The notes under the pieces are model-generated. The model ran no database searches. It was not told the DNA's origin and saw only the letters and a list, made by a program, of their open reading frames with translations. The position numbers were made by a program, and so were the translations under genes. A stretch of DNA of 12,789 nucleotides from NCBI GenBank assembly GCA_025352585.1, contig JANXTD010000615.1, positions 1-12,789 on the forward strand. Direction: 5' to 3'. The DNA comes from Fimbriiglobus sp. (GTDB lineage Bacteria; Planctomycetota; Planctomycetia; Gemmatales; Gemmataceae). This document shows, one piece after another, positions 1-7,225 of this stretch (positions within the stretch are counted from its first letter, which is position 1; each line of letters opens with the position of its first letter).

Positions 1-1148
1 GTGGGCAAAACGCTGACGCGCATGTCGATGCGGTTGCCGCCGACGTTCAGCTCGATGCGGCCGTCCTGGGGCATCCGCCGCTCGGCGATGTCGAGGCTGG
101 CCATGACCTTGATGCGGCTGGCGATCGCGGTGCCCATGTGCCGCGGCGGCGGGACCATCTCGTACAAGACGCCGTCGCACTTGTATCGCATCTTGTATTC
201 GTCTTCAAACGGCTCGAAGTGGATGTCCGAGGCGTGGTCGCGGATGGCGATCAGCAAGACCATGTTGATGAGCTTGCGGACCGGTGCCGAGTTCGCCATC
301 TCTTCGAGCGAGTTCAAGTCGATGGACGTTTCGCGGCGGTTGCCCCCGCCGGCGAAGTCGGGGTCGGACTCGAGGGCCTTGATAATACTCAGGATCGACT
401 CCTCGGCCCCCTCCCCGCCCGCCCCACTTCGGTACGACTTCTCCATGAGCGCCTTGACGGCCGACGGCGGGGCCAACACCGCCGTGACCATCGGGATGCT
501 CAAGAAGTTCTTGATGTCGTCAATGGCCTGCAAGTTGTTGGGGTCGGCCGTGGCGACCGTCAACACCCCGCTCTCGAAGGTTAACGGCACGAGCCGGTAC
601 AGTTCCGCCATCTGCTGATTGACGGCCTTCAACGCCTCGGGCGTCGGCTTGACGTCTTCGAGGCTCATCAATTTCATGCCGTAGACTTCGGCCGTCGCCT
701 GCAACAGTTGGTCTTCGTTGATCAACCCCTTGGCGACGAGGACTTCGCTCAGCTTGTCGTCGCTGGTGCGGAGTTCCTCGTACAGGTCTTCGAGTTGCAA
801 GTCGTCCAGGAAGCCTAAGTCTACCAGCTTCTGGCCGAGTTGCTTCGACGGGTTGTCGATGTGCGCCAGGCGGTTGCGGGCCGGGGCCGGCTTGGGGGCG
901 GGGGCCTTCGGGGCGGGCGGCTTGGCGGGGGCGGCCCCGCCCGCCGGCCGCGGCGCAACCCCGGACGCCAGCGGCGGTTTCGCCCCCGGCACCGTCGGCT
1001 TGACCCCCGGCGTCGGGACCGGCGGGCGGACGCCGGGCGCGACCGGCTTCGCGCCGGGGACGGGCGGCTTGAGACCGACCGGCGGCAAGCCCGGCTTGGC
1101 CGCGGGCGGCATCGGCTTCTTGGGGTCGTTCGGCGTCGCGGTGCTCAT
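1..1148 (-). CDS. GspE/PilB-family assembly ATPase with Pro-rich N-terminus (C-terminus off left edge)
   Basis: This is the 5' part (382 codons) of a second GspE/PulE/PilB-type ATPase, a hexameric cytoplasmic motor that would power pilus or pseudopilus extension. Residues 9-90 are an almost pure Pro/Ala/Lys/Gly/Val extension with PG-x-KP-type repeats. Residues about 100-240 resemble the MshEN / T2SSE_N domain (LGQKLVDLGFL, LSEVLVAKGLI, ELYRLVPL, VATADPNN). From about residue 285 the ATPase N-terminal subdomain begins, with the family block SAPVRKLINMVL, HASDIHFEP and MPQDGRI. The sequence stops at MRVSVLP, so Walker A, Walker B and the zinc motif lie outside the window. The ATG at 1148-1146 is the first possible start after an in-frame TGA, although no clear Shine-Dalgarno precedes it. 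It lies 54 bases downstream of pilT on the same strand and is probably cotranscribed. A T2SS GspE role is equally possible. Confidence 0.9.
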   Translation of the reverse strand, partial: MSTATPNDPKKPMPPAAKPGLPPVGLKPPVPGAKPVAPGVRPPVPTPGVKPTVPGAKPPLASGVAPRPAGGAAPAKPPAPKAPAPKPAPARNRLAHIDNPSKQLGQKLVDLGFLDDLQLEDLYEELRTSDDKLSEVLVAKGLINEDQLLQATAEVYGMKLMSLEDVKPTPEALKAVNQQMAELYRLVPLTFESGVLTVATADPNNLQAIDDIKNFLSIPMVTAVLAPPSAVKALMEKSYRSGAGGEGAEESILSIIKALESDPDFAGGGNRRETSIDLNSLEEMANSAPVRKLINMVLLIAIRDHASDIHFEPFEDEYKMRYKCDGVLYEMVPPPRHMGTAIASRIKVMASLDIAERRMPQDGRIELNVGGNRIDMRVSVLP

Positions 1149-1202
1149 GCTTGGCTCGGGGGCTGAGAGGTTGGGAGCGTACTTCGGCGACAGTCATTCC
1201 GG

Positions 1203-2366
1203 TTAGCGGCGGCGCTTGGGCCGCTCGTCCTCTTCCTCATCGTCGTCGTCATCGTCGTCGTCGTCGTCCTCATCGCCGTCCTCGTCGTCGAGGGTACCGC
1301 GCTCGGCGGCGGCGATCTTGGCCGCGAGTTCCGCCGGCTTCGACGCCTTCAGCAGCGCCTCTTCCTTGTCGACGAGTTCGTCCTTCCACAGGCGGAACAG
1401 CGACTCGTCGAGCAGGAACATCCCCTCCTTGCGGCCCGTCTGGATGGTCGAGTCGATGCGATAAACCTTGTTCTCGCGGATCAGGTTCTGGATGGCCGGC
1501 GTCACCACCATCATTTCGTACGCCGCGATGATGCCGTCCGGCTTCTTGGGCAGCAGCGCTTGCGACAACACGCCAATGAGTGCCGTCGAAAGTTGCGTGC
1601 GGACTTGATCCTGTTGGTCCTTGGGGAACACGTCAATGATGCGGTTCACCGTCGAGGCGGCTCCTGAGGTGTGCAACGTGCCGAAGACGATGTGCCCGGT
1701 CTCGGCGGCCTCGATGGCGGCGTGGATCGTCTCGAGGTCACGCATTTCGCCGACGAGGATCACGTCGGGGTCCATCCGCAACGCCCGGCGGATGCCCTCT
1801 TTAAAGTCCGGCACGTCGGTGCCGATTTCGCGCTGGTTGACCGTACACCGCTTGTGCTTGTGGAAGTACTCGATGGGGTCTTCGAGCGTAATAATGTGCC
1901 GGTCGTAGTTGTCGTTGATGAAGTTAATCATCGACGCCAACGAGGTCGTTTTGCCCGACCCCGTCGGGCCGGTCACCAGTAACAATCCCCGCGGCCTCAC
2001 GATCAGCGGCCGGATCGCCTCGGGCATCCGCAGTTGCTCGAACGTGAGGAACTGGAAGGGGATGCGTCGCAAGACCATGCCGATGGAGCCGCGCTGCTTG
2101 AACACGGCGACGCGAAAGCGGTAGCCGTCGACGTACTCGATCGCGAAGTCCGCCCCGCCCTTCTGTTGCAACTCTTGCTGGCAACGGTCGGGCGTGATGC
2201 TCTTCATCAACGCCGACGTGTCGTCGGTGTCGAGAATCTTGGCGTCCAGTTTGCGCAACCGCCCGCCGTGCCGCACGACCGGCGGTTGGCCGACACTAAT
2301 GTGCAGGTCACTCGCCTTGATCTGAATGACGGTGGCGAGCAACTTCTCCATCGCAACAGTAGCCAC
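1203..2366 (-). CDS. pilT: Type IV pilus retraction ATPase PilT
   Basis: This encodes a 387-residue PilT-family hexameric ATPase, which disassembles type IV pili during twitching motility. The N-terminal PAS-like part carries ASDLHISVGQPPVVRHGGRL (residues 18-37). The RecA-like core shows Walker A GPTGSGKT (133-140), the Asp box ITLEDPIEY (159-167), Walker B DVILVGEMRD (201-210) and the His box TGHIVFGTLHT (223-233). The PilT-typical NLIRENKVYRID and IQTGRKEGM blocks follow near 295-316. I chose the GTG at 2366-2364, giving MATVAMEKLL. It has a GAGGTG ribosome site 5 bases upstream and matches the usual MAT-x-x-x-x-KLL start; a longer reading from 2429 adds an Arg-rich segment unlike the family. 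The last 30 residues are an unusual run of Asp and Glu ending in RPKRRR, which makes the protein slightly longer than a typical PilT. The gene sits between two assembly ATPases in one operon. Confidence 0.93.
   Translation of the reverse strand: MATVAMEKLLATVIQIKASDLHISVGQPPVVRHGGRLRKLDAKILDTDDTSALMKSITPDRCQQELQQKGGADFAIEYVDGYRFRVAVFKQRGSIGMVLRRIPFQFLTFEQLRMPEAIRPLIVRPRGLLLVTGPTGSGKTTSLASMINFINDNYDRHIITLEDPIEYFHKHKRCTVNQREIGTDVPDFKEGIRRALRMDPDVILVGEMRDLETIHAAIEAAETGHIVFGTLHTSGAASTVNRIIDVFPKDQQDQVRTQLSTALIGVLSQALLPKKPDGIIAAYEMMVVTPAIQNLIRENKVYRIDSTIQTGRKEGMFLLDESLFRLWKDELVDKEEALLKASKPAELAAKIAAAERGTLDDEDGDEDDDDDDDDDDEEEDERPKRRR
1225..1290 (-). repeat. GAC/GAT/GAG trinucleotide tract coding the acidic PilT tail
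   Basis: On the plus strand this reads as repeated GTC/ATC/CTC triplets. On the coding strand it encodes an almost uninterrupted Asp/Glu stretch near the C-terminus of PilT (residues about 359-381). The longest pure part is a block of ten Asp codons. Triplet repeats can change length by slippage without shifting the frame. Confidence 0.9.
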
Positions 2367-2371
2367 AACAA

Positions 2372-2377
2372 CACCTC
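2372..2377 (-). promoter_or_regulatory. Ribosome binding site deciding the pilT GTG start
   Basis: GAGGTG on the minus strand ends 5 bases before the GTG at 2366-2364. The in-frame ATG five codons further in is about 20 bases from this site, so the GTG is the better start. Confidence 0.65.
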
Positions 2378-2450
2378 GGTATGAAGAAAGCCCTGCGGCC
2401 CGACGGCCACAGTATCGGCGTCGGGTCAAGGGCGGTGAGTTCGGGGGCGA

Positions 2451-4175
2451 TTACGTGGGAAGAGCCACTTCCATCAACTCGGCGTGGCAAGTCGATAACA
2501 CTTCTTCGAGCGTCGTGCTGCCCTTCAACGCCTTCAAGATGCCGTCTTCGAGCAGCGTCTTCATGCCGCCGGCGCGGGCCTTGCGGCGGAGTTCTTGCGT
2601 CGGGGCTTGGGCGAAGGTCAGCTCACGCAGTTGCGAGGTCATCCGCATCATTTCAAAGATCGCCTGACGGCCCCGGTACCCGGCGTTGCGGCAGAAGGCG
2701 CAGCCCTTGCCCTTCATGAAGGTCGCCCGGCTGAGCATCTCAGGCGTCAACCCGGCGGCCCGAATCTGGTCCTCCGGCGGCATCCCCGGCTCGCGGCACT
2801 TGGGGCAGTTCACCCGCACCAGCCGCTGGCCCATGATGGCGATGACCGAGCTGGCGATCAAGAACGGCGGCACGCCGATATCGACGAGTCGGGTGACGGC
2901 ACTGGGCGCATCGTTGGTATGGAGTGTCGAAAAAACCAAGTGTCCAGTCAGGGAGGCTTGCACGGCGATCTCGGCCGTCTCCTTGTCCCGGATCTCGCCG
3001 ACGAGGATGATGTTGGGGGCTTGCCGCAACATCGCCCGGATGATGCGGGCGAAATTCAGGCCGATGTTGTGCCGGACTTCGACCTGGTTGATGCCCGGCA
3101 AGTAGTACTCGACGGGGTCTTCGGCCGTGATGATCTTGCGGTCGGGCCGGTTGAGTTCGTTCAACGCGGCGTAGAGGGTCGTCGTCTTGCCGGAGCCGGT
3201 CGGGCCGGTCACCAGGAAGATGCCGTTGGGCCGCTTGATGATCGTCTGGAAGCGGGCGTAGTTGTCTTCGGAGAAGCCGAGGTCGCGGATGCCGACCATG
3301 ATGTTCGAGCGGTCGAGGATCCGCATCACCGCCGACTGGCCGTGGACCGAGGGCAACATGCTGACGCGAAGGTCGAAGTGCTTGCCTTTGATCGACATCT
3401 TGATCCGACCGTCTTGCGGGCGGCGCTTTTCGGAGATGTCGATCGACCCCATGATCTTGATGCGCGACAACATGGGCGAGAGTAACCGGCGCGGGGCGTT
3501 GTCGCGTTCGGTCAGGTTGCCGTCGATGCGGTAGCGAATGCGGATGCGGTCGTTGAACGGCTCGATGTGGATGTCGGAGGCCCGCGCCTCGACGGCTTCG
3601 GTGATGATGAGGTTACAGAGTTTCACGACTGGGGCGTCGGACTCGTCGGCGTTGGAGAGACTATTCTTACTGTCGATGTCGGTGAACTCGATGGCGGTGT
3701 CCGTGAACTCCGCGATCATGGAGTCCACCGACTCGGTCTCGTTCTGGCCGTAGTTGCGGTTGATCGCCTCTTGAATCTGTTCCTTCACCGCGAGGACCGG
3801 GATGATTTCCTTGTTCAAGATGAACTGGATTTTCTGCATCGCGTCGTAGTTGGTCGGGTCGGACGTGATGAGTTTCAGGGCGTTGCCGTCGAGGGCCATC
3901 GGGATGACGATGTGCTCGCGGGCGACCGACTCGGGGACGAGTTCGATGACCGACTTGGGGATCTCGATCTTGGTCAGGTCGACGAACTGGACGTTGTAGA
4001 ACTCGGCCATCGCCTCGACGGTCTCGGTCGGGCTGGCGTAGTTCAGCTTCGCCAAGGCGTCCTGGAGCTTGATGCCGGTCGACTCGCCGAGGTTGATGGC
4101 CTCGTCGAGTTGCTCGGGGCTGAGGACTTTCTTGCGGACGAGGATGTCCGTGAAGTCACCGCGACCTTTGGCCAT
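2451..4175 (-). CDS. pilB: Type IV pilus assembly ATPase PilB (GspE family)
   Basis: This encodes a complete 574-residue assembly ATPase, normal length for PilB/GspE, acting at the cytoplasmic face of the inner membrane with a PilC/GspF platform. Residues 1-145 form an MshEN/T2SSE_N-like domain (ILVRKKVLSPEQLDEAI, REHIVIPMAL, SDPTNYDAMQKIQFIL). Residues about 190-290 form the N2 subdomain (ASDIHIEPF, KRRPQDGRIKM). The motor core has Walker A GPTGSGKTTT (324-333), Asp box ITAEDPVEY (349-357), Walker B IILVGEIRD (389-397) and His box TGHLVFSTLHTND (410-422). A zinc-binding pair CPKC (457-460) and CAFC (492-495) follows, as in PilB and GspE. The ATG at 4175-4173 has an AGGAG seven bases upstream (4187-4183); the longer open frame to 4346 lacks family similarity. 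It is first in an operon with pilT 84 bases downstream. A T2SS assignment cannot be excluded because no pilin or secretin gene is visible. Confidence 0.93.
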   Translation of the reverse strand: MAKGRGDFTDILVRKKVLSPEQLDEAINLGESTGIKLQDALAKLNYASPTETVEAMAEFYNVQFVDLTKIEIPKSVIELVPESVAREHIVIPMALDGNALKLITSDPTNYDAMQKIQFILNKEIIPVLAVKEQIQEAINRNYGQNETESVDSMIAEFTDTAIEFTDIDSKNSLSNADESDAPVVKLCNLIITEAVEARASDIHIEPFNDRIRIRYRIDGNLTERDNAPRRLLSPMLSRIKIMGSIDISEKRRPQDGRIKMSIKGKHFDLRVSMLPSVHGQSAVMRILDRSNIMVGIRDLGFSEDNYARFQTIIKRPNGIFLVTGPTGSGKTTTLYAALNELNRPDRKIITAEDPVEYYLPGINQVEVRHNIGLNFARIIRAMLRQAPNIILVGEIRDKETAEIAVQASLTGHLVFSTLHTNDAPSAVTRLVDIGVPPFLIASSVIAIMGQRLVRVNCPKCREPGMPPEDQIRAAGLTPEMLSRATFMKGKGCAFCRNAGYRGRQAIFEMMRMTSQLRELTFAQAPTQELRRKARAGGMKTLLEDGILKALKGSTTLEEVLSTCHAELMEVALPT

Positions 4176-4513
4176 GACGACGCTCCTGCGGGGGGTGGTT
4201 CGACTCGACAGTGGAGAACCCGGCGCGCGGCGACCCCGACTTTGGGAAGACGGGAGTCGTCGGGGGAACGGGCACGCGGAAGCCAGGCGATGGGTGGTGA
4301 AAACTCCGTGAACCCCGATCTTCGACGCCCGTGCCCGTGGGGGCAAGAGAATTCCTGCCCGCCGCGCCGCTTTGGGCGAGGCTTCACGGTCGCCGAGGGA
4401 ATTGTACCGTCTCCGAGTCGAAATGCCCCGGCGCGGTTAGTCGGCCCACCCATTGGACTCTCAGCCCGACGTGATCCTAAACTTGAGAAACTGAATTCGG
4501 GCGGGGGCAGATC
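4176..4513. other. Divergent intergenic region, pilB / beta-helix gene
   Basis: This 338-base stretch separates the minus-strand pilus ATPase operon from the plus-strand secreted-protein gene, so it should hold both promoters. I see no credible small gene in it. A candidate plus-strand promoter is annotated separately. On the minus strand I find no convincing -35/-10 pair and no sigma-54 site with correct spacing. A loose dyad at 4341-4360 has five-base arms GGGCA and TGCCC around an AT-containing centre with an EcoRI site; I would not call it an operator on this evidence. The local AT content is higher near 4470-4500 than in the flanking genes. Confidence 0.7.
4453..4483 (+). promoter_or_regulatory. 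Possible sigma-70-type promoter
   Basis: TTGGAC (4453-4458) and TAAACT (4478-4483) are separated by 19 bases, slightly longer than ideal, and lie about 30 bases before the GTG at 4514. The hexamers each match four or five consensus positions. Planctomycete promoters are poorly defined, so this is a weak call. Confidence 0.3.
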
Positions 4514-6361
4514 GTGGACCTTAAAATGCTGAAGATGGCCGGGTTTCTTCTTCTGCTGGTTGGCCCCGCCGTCGGGGCTGTCGAGGGGGAGGTGAGCTAC
4601 CCCGCCCACCCGAACGTGGTGGACGTGACCCGGCCGCCGTACCGGGCGAAGGGGGACGGCGTGACCGACGACACGGCCGCGCTGCAACTCGCCCTCAACG
4701 AGAACGTTGGCCGCGGCCGGGTGCTGTACTTCCCGGCGGGGACGTACCTGGTCAGTGACACGCTGACGTGGCCCAAGCAGTGGAAGGGCCGCGACAACTG
4801 GGGGTTCACCACCTTGCAGGGCCAGTCGGCGGCGAAGTCGATCCTCCGCCTGAAGGACGCCACGTTCACCGACCCGGCCAAGCCGCGCTCCGTGATGTGG
4901 TGCGGCGGGTTCGGGTCGGCCGACTGGTTCCACAACTACGTCCAGGGCTTGACGTTCAGCGTCGGCAAGTCGAACCCCGGCGCGATCGGCTTGCAGTTCT
5001 ACTCGAACAACTCCGGCGCGGTGCGGGACTGCGAAATCGTCTCGGAGGACGGCCAGGGCGTAGTCGGCCTCGACCTCGCGCACCGCGACATGAACGGGCC
5101 GCTGCTGGTGCGGCGCGTCGGCGTCAAGGGCTTCCGGCGGGGGATCTCCACCGCCCGCGCGGTGAACGGCCAGACCTTTGAGCACGTCACGCTGTCGGGC
5201 CAGACCGAGTTCGGCTTCGAGAACGAGGGGCAAGCGGTGAGCGTCCGCGGGCTGGTCAGCGACAACGCCGTGCCGGCGGTGCGGAGCTACGGCACGCTTT
5301 GCCTGATCGACTCGAAGCTCACCGGCCGTGACGGGGCGGGGAAGTTGCCGGCCGTGCTCAACTACAACGGGGGCCGCGTCCACCTGCGCGATGTCGTCAC
5401 CGCCGGGTACGGCCGTGCGCTGGCCGACGTGGCGACGCCGGACTCCGGGGCGGCGTACCGCGTCGAGGGGGTCGACAAGCCCGGCAGCGCGGGGCCGACG
5501 GTCGCGGAGTACTTCTCGCACCCCGCGACCAGCCCGTTCGGGTCGGCGGCCGCCTCGCTGCGGTTGCCCGTCGAGGAGACGCCGGAGTTCCCGCCTGACG
5601 ACCCGAAGACGTGGGCGGTCGTGGACGCCTTCGGGGCCGACCCCACCGGCACGCGCGACTCGACGGCGGCGATCCAAAAAGCACTTGATTCGGGGGCGGG
5701 GACCGTGTTCTTCCCCGGCAACTACGCCATCTCGAAGACGCTGACCGTCGGCGGGAAGGTGCGCCGCGTTTTGGGGACCGGCGGGTGGGTCGATTACACC
5801 ACGAAGGTGAAGCCCGACTTCCGCGTCGCGGCCGGCAAGGCCGAAGTCGTCACCTTCGAGCACTTCGCGGACATCAAGGGCGGCATCGAGAACCCCACGG
5901 ACCGCACGCTGGTTTTGCGCAGCATCGGCACGCGGTTGGCCAGCAAAGGCAAGGGGAAGCTGTTCCTCGAAGACGTGGCCGGTGACGAGTTGGCGGTCAA
6001 GAATCAGCGAGTCTTCGCCCGGCAACTCAACATCGAGAACCAGGGGACGCACCTGCTCAACGACGGCGGCGACGTTTGGGTTTTGGGCTACAAGACGGAG
6101 CGCGGCGGCACGCTGCTCGACACGCGCAACGGCGGCAAGTCGGAGGTTCTGGGCGGCTTCAGTTACACGACGACCGCCGGGAAGCTCGCGCCGATGTTCG
6201 TGAACAGCAAGTCGTCGGTCTTCGCCTTCTTCGGCGAGGTCTGCTACTCGGGCGACCCCTTCGCGACGCTGGTGTCGGAGAGCCAAGGGGCGGCGACGAA
6301 GGCCGTGAAGAAAGGCGAAGGCGGCACCTGGCCCTACGTCGGCGGTCCGCGCGTTCCGTAG
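4514..6361 (+). CDS. Secreted tandem beta-helix protein, pectate-lyase-3 / GH28-related
   Basis: This 615-residue protein starts with a signal peptide (hydrophobic GFLLLLVGPAVGA, residues 10-22), so it is exported. Residues about 34-88 carry the typical opening of the Pectate_lyase_3 superfamily (VVDVTRPPYRAKGDGVTDDT, then RVLYFPAGTYLVSDTL). A second copy starts near residue 367 (VVDAFGADPTGTRDST, then TVFFPGNYAISKTL). Each opening would be followed by a right-handed parallel beta-helix. Two such modules in one chain recall the GH55 exo-beta-1,3-glucanase layout, but sequence motifs alone do not fix the substrate, and a non-catalytic carbohydrate-binding role is possible. The start is uncertain: GTG 4514 is used, but ATG 4526 or ATG 4535 also leave an intact signal peptide, and no strong Shine-Dalgarno helps. 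The gene ends 47 bases before a DUF4058 gene on the same strand. A 747-residue open frame lies antisense to it and is considered an artefact. Confidence 0.82.
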   Translation: MDLKMLKMAGFLLLLVGPAVGAVEGEVSYPAHPNVVDVTRPPYRAKGDGVTDDTAALQLALNENVGRGRVLYFPAGTYLVSDTLTWPKQWKGRDNWGFTTLQGQSAAKSILRLKDATFTDPAKPRSVMWCGGFGSADWFHNYVQGLTFSVGKSNPGAIGLQFYSNNSGAVRDCEIVSEDGQGVVGLDLAHRDMNGPLLVRRVGVKGFRRGISTARAVNGQTFEHVTLSGQTEFGFENEGQAVSVRGLVSDNAVPAVRSYGTLCLIDSKLTGRDGAGKLPAVLNYNGGRVHLRDVVTAGYGRALADVATPDSGAAYRVEGVDKPGSAGPTVAEYFSHPATSPFGSAAASLRLPVEETPEFPPDDPKTWAVVDAFGADPTGTRDSTAAIQKALDSGAGTVFFPGNYAISKTLTVGGKVRRVLGTGGWVDYTTKVKPDFRVAAGKAEVVTFEHFADIKGGIENPTDRTLVLRSIGTRLASKGKGKLFLEDVAGDELAVKNQRVFARQLNIENQGTHLLNDGGDVWVLGYKTERGGTLLDTRNGGKSEVLGGFSYTTTAGKLAPMFVNSKSSVFAFFGEVCYSGDPFATLVSESQGAATKAVKKGEGGTWPYVGGPRVP

Positions 6362-6408
6362 GATGTCCGCGAGTCGCCATCCGCTTTGGCCCGCCCGGAC
6401 GCCCCTTG

Positions 6409-7098
6409 ATGCCGCTGCACGACTGGTCCGCCCTGCCGGGCTGGGACGGGGTTCGTCAGGTCTGGGGCGTCGAGTTGCTTTACGCCGTGAAGCCTCTGCT
6501 TCCGCCCGCTTACCGGGCGTACCTCGGTACCAGTCCGACGTTCGCCATCGGCGGGCCGGAGGGCGGTCGGCCGGACGTCGGCGTTACGAACTGGCCGGCC
6601 GGCCCCCCGGAGGTCAGCACGGAAACTGGCCAGGAGCCGGATGAGGTGGTGGCCGTCGCCACCCTGTCGGCGGACACGGCGCTGCTGGTCGAGCGGGGCG
6701 GCCGGCTGGTGGCCGTGGTCGAGTTGGTGTCGCCGCGCAACAAGGACCGGCTGTCGTCGCAGGCCGCCTACGCCGCGGGGTACGCCGGGTGTTTGCTGCG
6801 TGGCGTCCACCTGCTGCTGGTCGATGTCCACCGGCGGCCGGCGTCGTTCTCGTTCGCGGACGAGGTGGCGCGCGGGCTAGGGCTGCGTCCGCCGGGTTTG
6901 CCGGCCCCGCACGCGGTCGCGTACCGGGTCGGCGGGCCGTCGCCGGACGGGGGGCGGTTCCTCGCGGTCTGGCGGCGACCGCTCATAGTCGGCGGGCCAC
7001 TCCCAACGATGCAGTTGCCGCTGTCGGCCGACGAGTCGGTCGCGGTGGACCTCGAAGGGACGTACCGCCGGGCGACCGAGGCGGCGTACCTGGCGTGA
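6409..7098 (+). CDS. DUF4058 family protein
   Basis: This 229-residue protein shows features I associate with DUF4058, a family common in cyanobacteria and planctomycetes. They are the MPLHDWS opening, LLPPAYRAYLG (30-40), RPDVGV (54-59), a strand-rich middle with VVELVSPRNK (103-112) and GVHLLLVDVHRR (132-143). The PD plus E-L-x-SP-x-NK spacing resembles the Uma2-like branch of the PD-(D/E)XK nuclease fold. That is an inference; the E-x-K lysine of active nucleases is absent at the expected place (ELV). The function is unknown. There is no signal peptide or membrane segment, so it is probably cytoplasmic. The ATG at 6409 is chosen because the family begins with MP; the reading frame stays open upstream inside the previous gene, but that part is antisense-like Arg-rich sequence. 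No clear ribosome site precedes it. Confidence 0.75.
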   Translation: MPLHDWSALPGWDGVRQVWGVELLYAVKPLLPPAYRAYLGTSPTFAIGGPEGGRPDVGVTNWPAGPPEVSTETGQEPDEVVAVATLSADTALLVERGGRLVAVVELVSPRNKDRLSSQAAYAAGYAGCLLRGVHLLLVDVHRRPASFSFADEVARGLGLRPPGLPAPHAVAYRVGGPSPDGGRFLAVWRRPLIVGGPLPTMQLPLSADESVAVDLEGTYRRATEAAYLA

Positions 7099-7131
7099 GA
7101 GGGCGTGGCGTTGGGTGCGCTGGCTTGGGCC

Positions 7132-7163
7132 TGGCGGCGTTCGGCCGGGCGGTCGCGAAGTGA
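7132..7163 (+). pseudogene. Remnant duplicate of the 3' end of the PD-(D/E)XK gene
   Basis: These 32 bases match 8451-8482, the last codons of the PD-(D/E)XK gene, at 30 positions. The first 25 bases (7132-7156 against 8451-8475) are identical. Both copies end in a stop codon and translate to AAFGRAVAK versus AAFGRAVAE. Upstream of 7132 the similarity stops, so the rest of the copy is missing or fully diverged. The likely origin is a former paralogous gene between the DUF4058 gene and the next gene, mostly deleted. Gene conversion or a short dispersed repeat are alternatives. Confidence 0.6.
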
Positions 7164-7225
7164 GGTTTCTGGGGATAGGATTACGCCGCGTGGCGTCAGC
7201 CGGTCGGTGAGTAGGTGGGACTTCA

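Noticed and set aside
520..1197. 225-residue Arg/Pro-rich frame on the minus strand starting upstream of the second ATPase
   Set aside because: It is a shifted frame over the real GspE-like gene, whose MshEN and HASDIHFEP blocks are in another frame.
4230..4300. Possible sigma-54 promoter for the pil operon on the minus strand
   Set aside because: A TGGC and a TGC element are present, but the GG-to-GC spacing is one base short and the motifs are poor.
4043..6286. 747-residue open frame on the minus strand, antisense to the beta-helix gene and intergenic region
   Set aside because: The composition is Arg/Val/Ala/Gly/Pro-rich with no family motifs, and it spans the divergent promoter region. 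The plus-strand frame has a signal peptide and recognised motifs. Long antisense frames are expected at this GC content.
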